Assembly (NCBI RefSeq): GCF_900292015.1
Contig: NZ_LR130759.1
Span: 558,001-622,000, forward strand
Length of the DNA: 64,000 nucleotides
Source of the DNA: Mycobacterium basiliense
Lineage (GTDB): Bacteria > Actinomycetota > Actinomycetes > Mycobacteriales > Mycobacteriaceae
Direction: 5' to 3'
The notes beneath the pieces were generated by a model. That model was not told the origin of the DNA and did not search any database. It saw nothing but the letters and a program-made list of their open reading frames with translations. Of the stretch, positions 46,904 through 55,961 are shown piece after piece. The translations under genes were made by a program, and so were the position numbers. How positions within the stretch are numbered: position 1 is the first letter of the stretch; each line of letters starts with the position of its first letter.

Positions 46904-48088
46904 TTATGATGGCAGCGGATCGTGCTGAATGCGTTCCGGCGGAGCGCCTTTGGCGATCAGAGCGACCTTGGTGGTGCGGACCATCGTGGGGCCGCCGCAG
47001 ATCAGGATTTGCCGGTCGCCCCAGCCGCCGTACTTGGCGACTACGTCGGCCAGCCGGCCGGTCTGGCGCACGTGTAGCCCGCGTGGCGGCGAGAGGTCGG
47101 GATAGTCGGCGGCCCAGGCCGGGTCGCGGTTGTACTCCGTCACCGGAGAAACTGCCAGCCACGGGTTGTGTGCGGCAATCTGCCACAGCGTGCGCAGATC
47201 GTAGAGCTCGCAGGAATAGCGTGCGCCGAAAAACAAATGAACTCGCGGATTGTCCACGAAACGGCTGAGGTCCATGATCAGTGTCCGGAGCGGTGCCAAT
47301 CCAGTGCTACCGGCAACCATGAGTACGTCGCCCCCGTGGCGGTCCACGTGCAAACCGCCATGCGGGCTGGCCAGCCGCCAACGGTCGCCCGGCGCCGTTT
47401 CTGTGACGATGGCATTGCTGGCCAGGCCGCCGGCTACCGCGCGGACGTGAAACTCGATGCGGCCGTCGGGATCGGAGGGGATGGCGGGGCTGAGGTATCG
47501 CCAACGGCGGGGGCATTGCGGGATTTGAACGTTGACATACTGGCCCGGGTGGTACTGCAGCGGCCGATCCAGGCGCAGGCGGACGACCGCGAGGTCACGG
47601 GAGACTCGGGTGTGTTCGATCACTGTGCCGTCCCACCAGGCCGGCCCTTCGTCGGAATCCGCGGCGCCGCTCATCACCCCGGTGATCAAGTTGAGCGACT
47701 GGTCGGCGGCCCGCTCGACGGAGTCGGTCCACGCGCTACCCAGATGGCTGCGCAATGTCGCATACAGTGCGGTGCGCAGGGTCTCGTAGTGGGTCGGCAG
47801 CACACCATATTTGCGGTGGTCGCGGCCGAGCTGGGCAAGGAAGGCCACCGGTTCCGCGGCACGCTGGGCTACCAGTTCGCCGTATACCCAGTGCAGTGCG
47901 TGCGCGAAAGCGGCTCGCTGGCTGCTCATTTCGGGTGGAAATAGGTCGTGCACCGAGATGTCGAGGGCAAACCAGTTGGTATAGAACTGGCGGACGACGT
48001 GGTTGGGCTCTGCTTTCGGGTCCGAACCCTGCTGTGGGGCGAAGGCGTCGCACAACACCCGCAATGCATCTCGGTCGTCGAGGCCCAC
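46904..48088 (-). CDS. Type II flavohaemoglobin-like oxidoreductase (Rv0385-like)
   Basis: A 394-aa protein. The GTG at 48088 (VGLDDRDALRVL) matches the start of Rv0385; the very long upstream extension is antisense to clpB and is rejected. The globin domain (about 1-150) has the proximal-type histidine in GRDHRKYGV. The FAD domain has YHPGQYVNVQIP and RRWRYLSPA. The NAD(P) domain has MVAGSTGLAPL and ICGGP. Type II flavohaemoglobins of mycobacteria lack strong NO dioxygenase activity and have been linked to D-lactate oxidation and oxidative-stress defence. It is divergent from clpB across 273 bp containing a HAIR element, so heat-shock coregulation is possible. Confidence 0.88.
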   Translation of the reverse strand: MGLDDRDALRVLCDAFAPQQGSDPKAEPNHVVRQFYTNWFALDISVHDLFPPEMSSQRAAFAHALHWVYGELVAQRAAEPVAFLAQLGRDHRKYGVLPTHYETLRTALYATLRSHLGSAWTDSVERAADQSLNLITGVMSGAADSDEGPAWWDGTVIEHTRVSRDLAVVRLRLDRPLQYHPGQYVNVQIPQCPRRWRYLSPAIPSDPDGRIEFHVRAVAGGLASNAIVTETAPGDRWRLASPHGGLHVDRHGGDVLMVAGSTGLAPLRTLIMDLSRFVDNPRVHLFFGARYSCELYDLRTLWQIAAHNPWLAVSPVTEYNRDPAWAADYPDLSPPRGLHVRQTGRLADVVAKYGGWGDRQILICGGPTMVRTTKVALIAKGAPPERIQHDPLPS

Positions 48089-48278
48089 GGAGCACGATTC
48101 TAGGCTCGCCGCGGCGCACCGGCGGTCACGACCGGGGTCCTCGCCGAGCGCTAGCGGTGCAGCGTGCGCCGGTTCGGGCGGCGATTTCCCCCCTCCCGCC
48201 GGCCGGGCCGATCCGGGCGCGCCGGTCCCGTCGTGGGTTTCCCCGCGGCGGCGGCGGCGGCGATAGAAAAAAGCTAGA

Positions 48279-48299
48279 GTTGAGCGGAACAGACTCAAC
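48279..48299. promoter_or_regulatory. HAIR element, HspR operator upstream of clpB
   Basis: GTTGAGC, seven spacer bases, ACTCAAC: a near-perfect inverted repeat of the HspR type, 63 bp before the clpB start. It is followed by TTGACG at 48301-48306, a plausible -35. It shares the arm pattern of the two dnaK sites. The divergent flavohaemoglobin gene starts 190 bp to the left and could also be affected. Confidence 0.9.
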
Positions 48300-48361
48300 C
48301 TTGACGGCGTTGCATAACCCGACAAGCATTTTTCCAGATACGTACCCTGAACGGAGCTGTC

Positions 48362-50908
48362 GTGGATTCTTTCAACCCGACCACCAAGACGCAGGCGGCC
48401 CTGACGTCGGCTCTGCAGGCGGCGTCGGCCGCCGGTAACCCCGAGATCCGGCCCGCGCATCTGCTGATGGCGCTGTTGACGCAGGCCGACGGGATCGCCG
48501 CGCCGCTGCTGGAGGCCGTCGGCGTCCAGCCAGCCACGGTCCGCACCGAAGCCCAGCACCTGCTCGACCGGTTGCCGCAGGCCAGCGGCGCCAGCGCCCA
48601 GCCGCAGTTGTCCCGCGAGTCCCTGGCCGCGATTACCACCGCCCAGCAGCTGGCCACCGAGATGGACGACGAGTACGTCTCCACCGAACACGTGTTGGTC
48701 GGGTTGGCCACCGGCGACTCCGATGTCGCCAAATTGCTGACCGGCCAAGGGGCCTCGCCGCAGGCGCTGCGGGAGGCGTTTGTGAAGGTGCGCGGAAGCG
48801 CGCGGGTGACCAGTCCCGAACCGGAAGCGACCTATCAGGCGCTGGAGAAGTACTCCACCGACCTGACCGCGCGGGCCCGAGAGGGCAGGCTCGACCCCGT
48901 GATTGGGCGCGACAACGAGATTCGCCGCGTCGTGCAAGTCCTCTCGCGGCGCACCAAGAACAATCCGGTGCTGATCGGTGAACCCGGCGTCGGCAAGACC
49001 GCGATCGTGGAAGGCCTGGCCCAGCGCATCGTGGGCGGCGACGTCCCGGAAAGCCTGCGCGACAAGACGATCGTCGCGCTGGACCTCGGCTCCATGGTGG
49101 CCGGCTCGAAGTACCGCGGTGAATTCGAGGAACGACTCAAGGCCGTCCTCGACGACATCAAGAACTCCGCCGGCCAGATCATCACCTTCATCGACGAGCT
49201 GCACACCATCGTCGGTGCCGGTGCGACCGGCGAGGGCGCGATGGATGCCGGCAACATGATCAAGCCCATGCTGGCGCGTGGCGAGCTGCGGCTGGTCGGC
49301 GCGACCACGCTCGATGAGTATCGCAAGCACATCGAGAAAGACGCCGCGCTGGAACGCCGCTTCCAGCAGGTGTACGTCGGCGAACCGTCGGCTGAGGACA
49401 CCATCGGCATCCTGCGTGGGCTCAAGGACCGCTACGAGGTGCACCACGGTGTGCGCATCACCGACTCGGCGCTGGTGGCCGCCGCCACGCTGTCTGACCG
49501 GTACATCACCGCTCGCTTCCTGCCCGACAAGGCCATCGATTTGGTGGACGAAGCCGCCAGCCGGCTGCGCATGGAGATCGACTCGCGGCCCGTCGAGATT
49601 GACGAGGTCGAACGGTTGGTGCGCCGGCTCGAGATCGAAGAGATGGCGCTGGCCAAAGAAGAGGACGATGCCTCCAAGGAACGGCTGGACAAGCTGCGCG
49701 CCGAATTGGCGGACAAGAAAGAAGAGCTGGCAGAGCTCACCACCAGATGGCAGAACGAGAAGAACTCCATCGAGATCGTCCGCGAGCTCAAGGAGCAGCT
49801 AGAAACCCTGCGCGGTGAATCGGAGCGCGCCGAGCGCGACGGTGACCTGGCCAAAGCAGCCGAGCTGCGCTACGGGCGCATACCGGAGACGGAGAAGAAG
49901 CTTGAGGCCGCGGTGCCGCAGGCGCAGGCCCGCGAGCAGGTGATGCTCAAGGAAGAGGTCGGACCCGACGACATCGCCGAGGTGGTTTCGGCGTGGACCG
50001 GCATTCCCGCCGGACGGATGCTCGAAGGCGAGACGGCCAAGCTTTTGCGGATGGAAGACGAATTGGGCCACCGCGTCATCGGGCAGAAGCAGGCGGTGCA
50101 GGCCGTCTCGGATGCCGTGCGGCGTTCTCGCGCCGGGGTTGCCGACCCCAACCGGCCCACCGGGTCGTTCATGTTCCTGGGGCCCACCGGCGTCGGCAAG
50201 ACCGAGTTGGCCAAGGCGCTGGCGGAATTCCTGTTCGACGACGAACGCGCGATGGTCCGCATCGACATGAGCGAGTACGGCGAGAAGCACTCGGTCGCCC
50301 GGCTGGTCGGTGCCCCTCCCGGTTACGTCGGCTACGACCAGGGCGGTCAGTTGACGGAGGCGGTGCGGCGGCGTCCGTACACCGTGATCCTGTTCGACGA
50401 GATCGAGAAGGCGCACCCGGACGTCTTCGATGTGCTCCTGCAGGTGCTCGACGAGGGCCGGTTGACCGATGGGCAGGGCCGCACGGTGGACTTTCGCAAC
50501 ACGATCCTCATCCTGACGTCCAACCTCGGCTCGGGCGGCACACCGGATCAGGTGATGGCGGCGGTGCGGGCGGCGTTCAAGCCGGAGTTCATCAACCGGC
50601 TCGACGATGTGCTGATCTTCGACGCGCTCAATCCCGAGGAATTGGTGCAGATTGTTGACATCCAACTCCAGCAGCTGGGCAAGCGGTTGGCACAACGGCG
50701 CTTGCAGCTCGAGGTGTCGCTGCCGGCCAAGCGATGGTTGGCGCAGCGCGGCTTCGACCCCGTGTACGGTGCCCGGCCGTTGCGGCGGCTGGTCCAGCAG
50801 GCCATCGGCGACCAACTGGCCAAAATGTTGTTGGCCGGCGACGTGCACGACGGCGACACCGTCCCGGTCAATGTCAGCCCGGACGGGGACTCCCTGATCC
50901 TGGGCTAG
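48362..50908 (+). CDS. clpB: Disaggregase ClpB (Hsp100)
   Basis: An 848-aa protein from GTG 48362, the M. tuberculosis length. The N-terminal Clp domain covers about 1-140. AAA-1 has Walker [10 protein letters not shown] (about 205-213) and Walker [10 protein letters not shown] (about 274-282). The coiled-coil middle domain lies at about 400-520. AAA-2 has GPTGVGKTE (about 604-612) and [10 protein letters not shown] (about 672-681), plus the arginine-finger region. It rescues aggregated proteins together with DnaK-DnaJ-GrpE, all encoded in this window. It is probably controlled by HspR through the HAIR element at 48279. Its stop interlocks with that of the convergent enoyl-CoA hydratase gene. 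Confidence 0.98.
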   Translation: MDSFNPTTKTQAALTSALQAASAAGNPEIRPAHLLMALLTQADGIAAPLLEAVGVQPATVRTEAQHLLDRLPQASGASAQPQLSRESLAAITTAQQLATEMDDEYVSTEHVLVGLATGDSDVAKLLTGQGASPQALREAFVKVRGSARVTSPEPEATYQALEKYSTDLTARAREGRLDPVIGRDNEIRRVVQVLSRRTKNNPVLIGEPGVGKTAIVEGLAQRIVGGDVPESLRDKTIVALDLGSMVAGSKYRGEFEERLKAVLDDIKNSAGQIITFIDELHTIVGAGATGEGAMDAGNMIKPMLARGELRLVGATTLDEYRKHIEKDAALERRFQQVYVGEPSAEDTIGILRGLKDRYEVHHGVRITDSALVAAATLSDRYITARFLPDKAIDLVDEAASRLRMEIDSRPVEIDEVERLVRRLEIEEMALAKEEDDASKERLDKLRAELADKKEELAELTTRWQNEKNSIEIVRELKEQLETLRGESERAERDGDLAKAAELRYGRIPETEKKLEAAVPQAQAREQVMLKEEVGPDDIAEVVSAWTGIPAGRMLEGETAKLLRMEDELGHRVIGQKQAVQAVSDAVRRSRAGVADPNRPTGSFMFLGPTGVGKTELAKALAEFLFDDERAMVRIDMSEYGEKHSVARLVGAPPGYVGYDQGGQLTEAVRRRPYTVILFDEIEKAHPDVFDVLLQVLDEGRLTDGQGRTVDFRNTILILTSNLGSGGTPDQVMAAVRAAFKPEFINRLDDVLIFDALNPEELVQIVDIQLQQLGKRLAQRRLQLEVSLPAKRWLAQRGFDPVYGARPLRRLVQQAIGDQLAKMLLAGDVHDGDTVPVNVSPDGDSLILG

Positions 50909-51750
50909 TCCGTGCGGCGCCGGTCACCCAGCTCGAAGTCGCGAGTCTGGGCTCCGGCGTCGATGACCTCCTGCAGGCGTTCGCGGGCGGCCGGCCGCGA
51001 CAGCACTTGGCGGAACAGCTGGTCCTCGATCCGCAGGCCGGTCGCCAGATCGGCCCGACCCGCACGATCGGCGGGACAGTCTAAGGCGGCATCCACCGCA
51101 CGTTTGGCGGCCGCGATGGCCTCCGGCGGCGCCGACGCGATGCGCATGGCCAGCTTGTCGACGAAGCGCCGTAGCTTCTCGGTAGGCAGCGCGCGGTCGA
51201 TGTACCCCCAGGTTTCGGCGGTGGCCGCATCGACGTCCATGCAGCCGAGGATGACCTCCAGGGCCCGACCGCGACCGACCAGCTGGGGCAGCCGCTGGGT
51301 GCCGCCGCCACCGGGGATGAGCCCGAGTGCCACCTCCGGCTGGCCGAAGCGCGCCTTGCCCAGGGCGGCATAGCGCATATCGAACGCCATCGCGAACTCG
51401 CTGCCGCCACCGCGGCAGATGCCCTCGATAACGGCGATGGTGGCCTTCGGCAGGGTCCGGAAATTCTCCATCGCGGCGTGAAAGGGTGACAGCTCGTCGT
51501 GCAGTGCGGTGTCGTCGGTCGGCAGGTCCAAGATCAGCGCGACGTCCGCGTGCGCAATAAAGAAGTCCGGATCGGCCGAGTCGACTAGCAGGACCCGCAC
51601 GTCGTCGTCGGCCGCGACCTCCGCGGTGAGGCGTTCGATTTCGCCGATCAGCGCGACGTCCAACAGATTGATCGGTGGATGGTCGATCGTTGCCCGGCAA
51701 ACGCCACCGGCGGTGGCGATGCGTATGAGCTGGTAGTCCGGGTAGGGCAT
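50905..51750 (-). CDS. Enoyl-CoA hydratase/isomerase family protein
   Basis: A 281-aa crotonase-fold protein. The oxyanion-hole region contains [13 protein letters not shown] (about 110-122) and [21 protein letters not shown] (about 134-154). Both catalytic glutamates of classic enoyl-CoA hydratase, in GGxxE(F/L)AM and in FGQPE, are conserved. It probably hydrates a trans-2-enoyl-CoA in beta-oxidation or a related pathway; the substrate is unknown. It is convergent with clpB, with CTAG-type stop interlock (50905-50908). As I recall H37Rv has no gene between clpB and Rv0383c, so this looks like a lineage-specific insertion. Confidence 0.88.
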   Translation of the reverse strand: MPYPDYQLIRIATAGGVCRATIDHPPINLLDVALIGEIERLTAEVAADDDVRVLLVDSADPDFFIAHADVALILDLPTDDTALHDELSPFHAAMENFRTLPKATIAVIEGICRGGGSEFAMAFDMRYAALGKARFGQPEVALGLIPGGGGTQRLPQLVGRGRALEVILGCMDVDAATAETWGYIDRALPTEKLRRFVDKLAMRIASAPPEAIAAAKRAVDAALDCPADRAGRADLATGLRIEDQLFRQVLSRPAARERLQEVIDAGAQTRDFELGDRRRTD

Positions 51751-51883
51751 GAGCGGAACTTTACGAGCGATACGGGAGCTTATTCGAGCCAGTGGTGGCG
51801 AAATCCGTGCTTAGCAAACCTTGATTCGGTTGTGACCTGCTCGGATTCTGTACTCGGTGGGCAGAACGGTTAGGCTGTCCCGA

Positions 51884-52747
51884 ATGGTCCCGCTTTGGTT
51901 CACGCTGTCCGCACTGTGCTTTGTCGGTGCGGTGGTGTTGCTATACGTCGACATCGATCGACGCCGCGGGCGCAGTAGACGACGGAGATCGTGGGCGCGG
52001 TCGCACGGTTTCGACTATGAGCGTGAATCCACCGAGATCCTGCAGCGCTGGAAGCGCGGCGTGATGTCGACGGTCGGCGATGTCCCGGCCAAGAACGTGG
52101 TGCTGGGGCAGATCCGCGGCGAGGCGGTCTACATCTTCGATCTCGAGGAGGTCGCCACGGTGATTGCGCTGCACCGCAAGGTGGGCACCAACGTCGTGGT
52201 GGATCTGCGGCTCAAGGGGCTCAAAGAGCCACGGGAAAGCGATATTTGGTTGCTGGGTGCGATCGGGCCGCGCATGGTGTATTCCACCAACCTCGATGCG
52301 GCTCGGCGGGCGTGCGACCGGCGGATGGTGACCTTTGCCCACACCGCACCCGACTGCGCCGAGATCATGTGGAACGAGCAGAACTGGACGTTGGTCAGCA
52401 TGCCGATCGCAAGTAGCCGCTCCCAGTGGGATGAGGGGTTGCGAACCGTTCGGCAATTCAACGATTTGTTGCGGGTCCTGCCGCCGCTGCCGCCCGAGGG
52501 CCCGCAGGAGACCCGCCAGGAGACCCTGCAGGAGACCGGGGAAGCGCCCGACCGCTCGCTGGCTTCGGCCCGTCGCGCCGAGTTGCCGCCGCGGCGCGCC
52601 GCGGCTGATCCCGCCGCCGGGCTGATGTCCGACCCTGCGCGCCGCGCAGCCGAGCCGGTCCGTCGCGATGAGCCTCGTTCCGAGGGCACCCGGCGTCCAC
52701 CGGCCAGCGGTCGCAACGGCCGCCAGGCCACGAACTACCAGCGCTGA
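51884..52747 (+). CDS. Conserved membrane-anchored protein (Rv0383c-like)
   Basis: A 287-aa protein starting MVPLWFTLSALCF at ATG 51884, as in Rv0383c; an in-frame start nine codons earlier is less likely. Residues 3-23 form one membrane helix or signal anchor, followed by a basic patch (RRRGRSRRRRS). A conserved globular domain (about 35-200) contains VVLGQIRGEAVYIFDLEEVATV and MWNEQNWTLVSMP. The C-terminal 80 residues are Arg/Pro/Ala-rich and disordered. No enzyme motif is recognised. It is the first gene of a rightward run with the dehydrogenase and pyrE. Confidence 0.85.
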   Translation: MVPLWFTLSALCFVGAVVLLYVDIDRRRGRSRRRRSWARSHGFDYERESTEILQRWKRGVMSTVGDVPAKNVVLGQIRGEAVYIFDLEEVATVIALHRKVGTNVVVDLRLKGLKEPRESDIWLLGAIGPRMVYSTNLDAARRACDRRMVTFAHTAPDCAEIMWNEQNWTLVSMPIASSRSQWDEGLRTVRQFNDLLRVLPPLPPEGPQETRQETLQETGEAPDRSLASARRAELPPRRAAADPAAGLMSDPARRAAEPVRRDEPRSEGTRRPPASGRNGRQATNYQR

Positions 52748-52792
52748 TAGCGCGCCCGGGCGCCTCGGGACCCGGTCAGTACACTGTCGCTC

Positions 52793-53566
52793 ATGCCACG
52801 CCCCGTTGCCCTGATTACCGGGCCGACTTCCGGGATCGGCGGCGGCTACGCGCGACGCTACGCTCGCGATGGTTACGACCTTGTGCTGGTTGCCCGTGAC
52901 GTGGATCGGTTAAAGCAACTGGCGGGCGAGCTGGAGGCCGACGCCGCCAATGTCGAGATTCTGCCCGCTGATTTGGCCGATGCGACCGGCCGGGAAAAGG
53001 TCGTCGACCGGCTGTCCCGGGGTGTGCGCGTCGTGGTCAACAACGCCGGTTTCGGTACCTCCGGAGAATTCTGGACGACCGATCCGGCCGCATTGCAGGG
53101 GCAGCTCGACGTCAACGTGACAGCGGTTATGCACTTCACCCGGGCGGCGCTGCCGCCGATGCTCGACGCCGGCGCGGGCACCGTCATCAACGTAGCCAGC
53201 GTTGCCGGGCTGGTACCGGGTCGCGGTTCCACCTATTCGGCATCGAAGGCGTGGGTGATTTCATTCAGCGAGGGCCTGTCCGTCGGCCTGCAAGGCACCG
53301 GCGTCGGTGTGCACGCCGTCTGCCCGGGATACGTGCGCACCGAATTTCACGCCCGGGCCGGCATCGACATGGCCAAGTTGCCGTCGTTCATGTGGCTCGA
53401 GGTCGACGAGGTGGTCCGCGAAAGCCTGACCGATATCGCCGCCGGAAAAGTGGTCAGCATTCCCGGTCTGCAGTACAAGGCACTCGTCGCCGCCGGGCGG
53501 ATGGTTCCGCGGGGTCTGGCTCGGGCGGCGGTAAAAAGGGTCGGTGGTGGTCGTGGCCGAAGCTGA
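52793..53566 (+). CDS. Short-chain dehydrogenase/reductase
   Basis: A 257-aa classical SDR. The nucleotide-binding turn ITGPTSGIGGGYA is at about 7-19, NNAG at about 83-86, the catalytic serine in NVASVAG at about 132-138, and the YSASK catalytic pair at about 148-152. The proximal PGYVRTEF segment is typical. It oxidises or reduces an alcohol/ketone with NAD(P)H; the substrate is unknown. Its end overlaps the start of pyrE, so the two are translationally coupled. Confidence 0.9.
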   Translation: MPRPVALITGPTSGIGGGYARRYARDGYDLVLVARDVDRLKQLAGELEADAANVEILPADLADATGREKVVDRLSRGVRVVVNNAGFGTSGEFWTTDPAALQGQLDVNVTAVMHFTRAALPPMLDAGAGTVINVASVAGLVPGRGSTYSASKAWVISFSEGLSVGLQGTGVGVHAVCPGYVRTEFHARAGIDMAKLPSFMWLEVDEVVRESLTDIAAGKVVSIPGLQYKALVAAGRMVPRGLARAAVKRVGGGRGRS

Positions 53567-54092
53567 CCGGGAAGAGCTAGCCGAGCTGGTGCGCCGGTTG
53601 TCGGTGGTGCATGGGCGCGTGACGCTGTCGTCGGGCAAGGAGGCCGACTACTACGTTGACCTGCGCCGGGCCACGTTGCACCATCGGGCGTCGGCGCTGA
53701 TCGGCAAACTGATGCGCGAACTCACTGCCGACTGGGACTACGCGGTCGTCGGCGGCCTCACCCTGGGCGCCGACCCGGTCGCGACCGCCATCATGCATGC
53801 TCCCGGCCGTCCAATCGACGCGTTCGTGGTGCGAAAGTCAGTGAAAACCCATGGGATGCAACGACTTATCGAGGGATCAGAGGTTTCTGGTCAGCGGGTG
53901 CTGGTGGTCGAAGACACCAGTACCACCGGCGGCTCGGCGTTGACCGCGGTGCACGCCGTCCAAGAAGCGGGCGGTGAGGTCATCGGCGTGGCCACCGTGG
54001 TGGACCGGGCTACCGGCGCGGCCCAGGCGATCCAAGCCCAGGGAGTGCCGTACCGGAGCGTGCTCGGCCTGGCCGACTTGGGGCTGGGCTAG
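53544..54092 (+). CDS. pyrE: Orotate phosphoribosyltransferase
   Basis: Up to 182 aa. Three GTG codons (53544, 53547, 53553) are possible starts; AAGGG at 53536-53540 suits the first two. The PRPP-binding motif VLVVEDTSTTGGSA is at about 120-133, and GGLTLGADPVA and KTHGMQRLIEG match the OPRTase active-site loop. It converts orotate and PRPP to OMP in pyrimidine synthesis. The protein matches H37Rv UmpA/PyrE (Rv0382c). It overlaps the dehydrogenase gene by 23 bp. Confidence 0.95.
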   Translation: MVVVAEADREELAELVRRLSVVHGRVTLSSGKEADYYVDLRRATLHHRASALIGKLMRELTADWDYAVVGGLTLGADPVATAIMHAPGRPIDAFVVRKSVKTHGMQRLIEGSEVSGQRVLVVEDTSTTGGSALTAVHAVQEAGGEVIGVATVVDRATGAAQAIQAQGVPYRSVLGLADLGLG

Positions 54093-54102
54093 GCCGCCGG
54101 CC

Positions 54103-54996
54103 GTGCGTCTTCTGGTTGCGCTGGCCGTCGTTTTGTCCTGCCTGGTGGCCTGCTCTGGCTCGCAACCCGATCGCATCTACGGCGCCCAGCATGTGCGGTT
54201 CGGTGGGGCGCTAGCGGTGCTCGGCTGGAACATGGCGGTGTCGAATCTGCGTTGGTCCGGCGACTATGTCCTGGTCGATGTCGATGCCTCGGCGACGGAT
54301 CCCAAGGCGCCGCACGCCAAACCCGAGGACATTCGTTTCGGGCTATACGGAGCGCTTTCTCACCCGATGGAATCCGCGGGCCCCGGCAGCTGCGATGACG
54401 CGATGACCAAGGTGCACGGCATCACCAACCCGCTGTCGGCGTCGCCGGACCGGCTTACCGGCACGGCATGCTTGGGCCCGCTCAACGACCGCAGCGCGGT
54501 CCGCGGCGTGTACACCTATTCGCCGCACGATCGGATCGCCAATACCGCCGCGGCGTACCCGGCCGCCTTCCCGGTGGGGATGCTGCCGACCAATCAGAAC
54601 GACACCGGCCTGGTGGTCAAGACCACCAGCGTGTCGGCGTGGCGCGCCGACGGTACGCCGCTCTCCCAGGCCCAATTGGGTGATGCGGCGGCATTCACCG
54701 GCAACGGCTACATGCTGCTGGGGTTGCAGGTCGATGCCCTGGCGGCGCGCTACCGTGACGACTCCGCCGCCCGCGGTGGTCCGATGATGCTGCTCGCCGC
54801 GCCCACGTTGCCCGGCGCCGGGCTGAATCCCGCCTGTGCCACCTACGGATCGTCGGTGCTGATCCTGCCCGACGCATCGTTGGACGCGGTGCACGTCAAC
54901 GCATCGCTGTGCACCCAGGGCGAGGTGAACGAGGCGCTGCTCTACGCGACGATAGCGGTCGTGGGTACGCATGCCGCGGTGTGGACCTCGCGATGA
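54103..54996 (+). CDS. Putative lipoprotein (Rv0381c-like)
   Basis: A 297-aa protein from GTG 54103, 10 bp after the pyrE stop; upstream in-frame codons run over pyrE. The N-terminus RLLVALAVVLSCLVACSGSQ is a lipoprotein signal with lipobox LVAC, and Cys17 is the probable lipidation site. The mature part has several Cys residues (about 90, 123, 245 and 268) that could form disulfides, as in secreted proteins. No family motif is recognised. Its stop overlaps the start of the methyltransferase gene (ATGA at 54993-54996). Confidence 0.82.
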   Translation: MRLLVALAVVLSCLVACSGSQPDRIYGAQHVRFGGALAVLGWNMAVSNLRWSGDYVLVDVDASATDPKAPHAKPEDIRFGLYGALSHPMESAGPGSCDDAMTKVHGITNPLSASPDRLTGTACLGPLNDRSAVRGVYTYSPHDRIANTAAAYPAAFPVGMLPTNQNDTGLVVKTTSVSAWRADGTPLSQAQLGDAAAFTGNGYMLLGLQVDALAARYRDDSAARGGPMMLLAAPTLPGAGLNPACATYGSSVLILPDASLDAVHVNASLCTQGEVNEALLYATIAVVGTHAAVWTSR

Positions 54997-55691
54997 CGCA
55001 CGAGTCCGGAGCGCCCGGCCCCACCCCGGGTCGGGACGACCCGCAGCGGCCTCAGGCAGGACCCACCGAATGGGGCGCGCAGGTCAACGGCGTAGGGCCG
55101 TGGGAAGGTGACCCGCCCGATGATCCTCGGTATGACCCGGACTTGTTGCGCGACGGCGATGCGCGCAATGTCGTCGACGCCTACCGGTACTGGACGCGCT
55201 CGGCGATCGTCGCCGATATCGATACGCGTCGGCACGCGTTGCATGTGGCGATCGAGAACTTCGGGCACGACGCCAACATCGGCTCGGTGGTGCGCACCGC
55301 CAACGCGTTTGCCGTGGACACCGTGCACATTGTCGGCCGGCGGCGGTGGAACCGCCGCGGCGCCATGGTGACCGATCGCTACCAGCGACTGCGCCACCAC
55401 GACAGCACCGCCGAATTGATGGAATTCGCCGTGGGTGCCGGATTGACCGTGGTCGCGGTGGACAACGTGCCGGGAGCCGCGCGGTTAGAGCAGACCGCGC
55501 TGCCGAAAAATTGCCTGTTGGTGTTTGGCCAAGAAGGGCCCGGCATCACCGATGACACCCGGACGACGGCGGCGATCACGGTGTCGATCGCCCAGTTCGG
55601 TTCTACCCGCAGCATCAACGCGGGCGTCGCCGCCGGGATCGCGATGCATGCTTGGATAAGCCAGCACGGGGACCTATCCCGCGCCTGGTAG
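54993..55691 (+). CDS. SpoU/TrmH-family RNA 2'-O-methyltransferase (Rv0380c-like)
   Basis: A 232-aa protein. The N-terminal 50 residues are Pro/Asp/Gly-rich. The three SPOUT motifs are seen: ENFGHDANIGSVVRTANAF (about 89-107), LLVFGQEGPGI (about 174-184) and SIAQFGSTRSINAGVAAGIA (about 196-215). The trefoil-knot fold binds S-adenosylmethionine and acts as a dimer on tRNA or rRNA; the target nucleotide is unknown. Overlap with the preceding lipoprotein gene points to an operon. Confidence 0.9.
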   Translation: MTHESGAPGPTPGRDDPQRPQAGPTEWGAQVNGVGPWEGDPPDDPRYDPDLLRDGDARNVVDAYRYWTRSAIVADIDTRRHALHVAIENFGHDANIGSVVRTANAFAVDTVHIVGRRRWNRRGAMVTDRYQRLRHHDSTAELMEFAVGAGLTVVAVDNVPGAARLEQTALPKNCLLVFGQEGPGITDDTRTTAAITVSIAQFGSTRSINAGVAAGIAMHAWISQHGDLSRAW

Positions 55692-55728
55692 GCGGCCCGG
55701 GGGGCGCTGCCCAGGACGGACACCCGCC

Positions 55729-55944
55729 TTACTGCGGTTTGGCCGGCCTCATCTTGAACGAGATCTCCAGCTTGATGCGGTAGGTGATCTTGCCGCTGGA
55801 ATCCACCGACATGTCCTGCTCGATAACCCGTGCCACGCGGATGTCGTCGACGCTTTCCCGCGCCCGCTGCACCGCCTCGGCGGCGGCCTGCTCCCATGAC
55901 GTGGGGCTCGTCCCGATGATGTCGATCACCTTGTACACGCTCAT
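55729..55944 (-). CDS. secE2: Dodecin flavoprotein (annotated SecE2 in H37Rv)
   Basis: A 71-aa protein starting MSVYKVIDIIGTSPTSWEQA; a longer in-frame start lies inside lysR. Length, the Trp in TSWEQAA that stacks on flavin, and DIRVARVIEQDMSVD identify a dodecin: a dodecameric hollow sphere storing FMN/riboflavin. The name SecE2 used for Rv0379 is misleading, as there is no SecE membrane helix. It sits 17 bp from the end of lysR on the same strand. Confidence 0.92.
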   Translation of the reverse strand: MSVYKVIDIIGTSPTSWEQAAAEAVQRARESVDDIRVARVIEQDMSVDSSGKITYRIKLEISFKMRPAKPQ

Positions 55945-55961
55945 GGAGGTAAAGCGTATAG

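Noticed and set aside
48089..49447. Long minus-strand open frame extending the flavohaemoglobin to 847 codons
   Set aside because: The extra part is antisense to clpB, has no homology-like motifs, and a GTG at 48088 gives the known family N-terminus.
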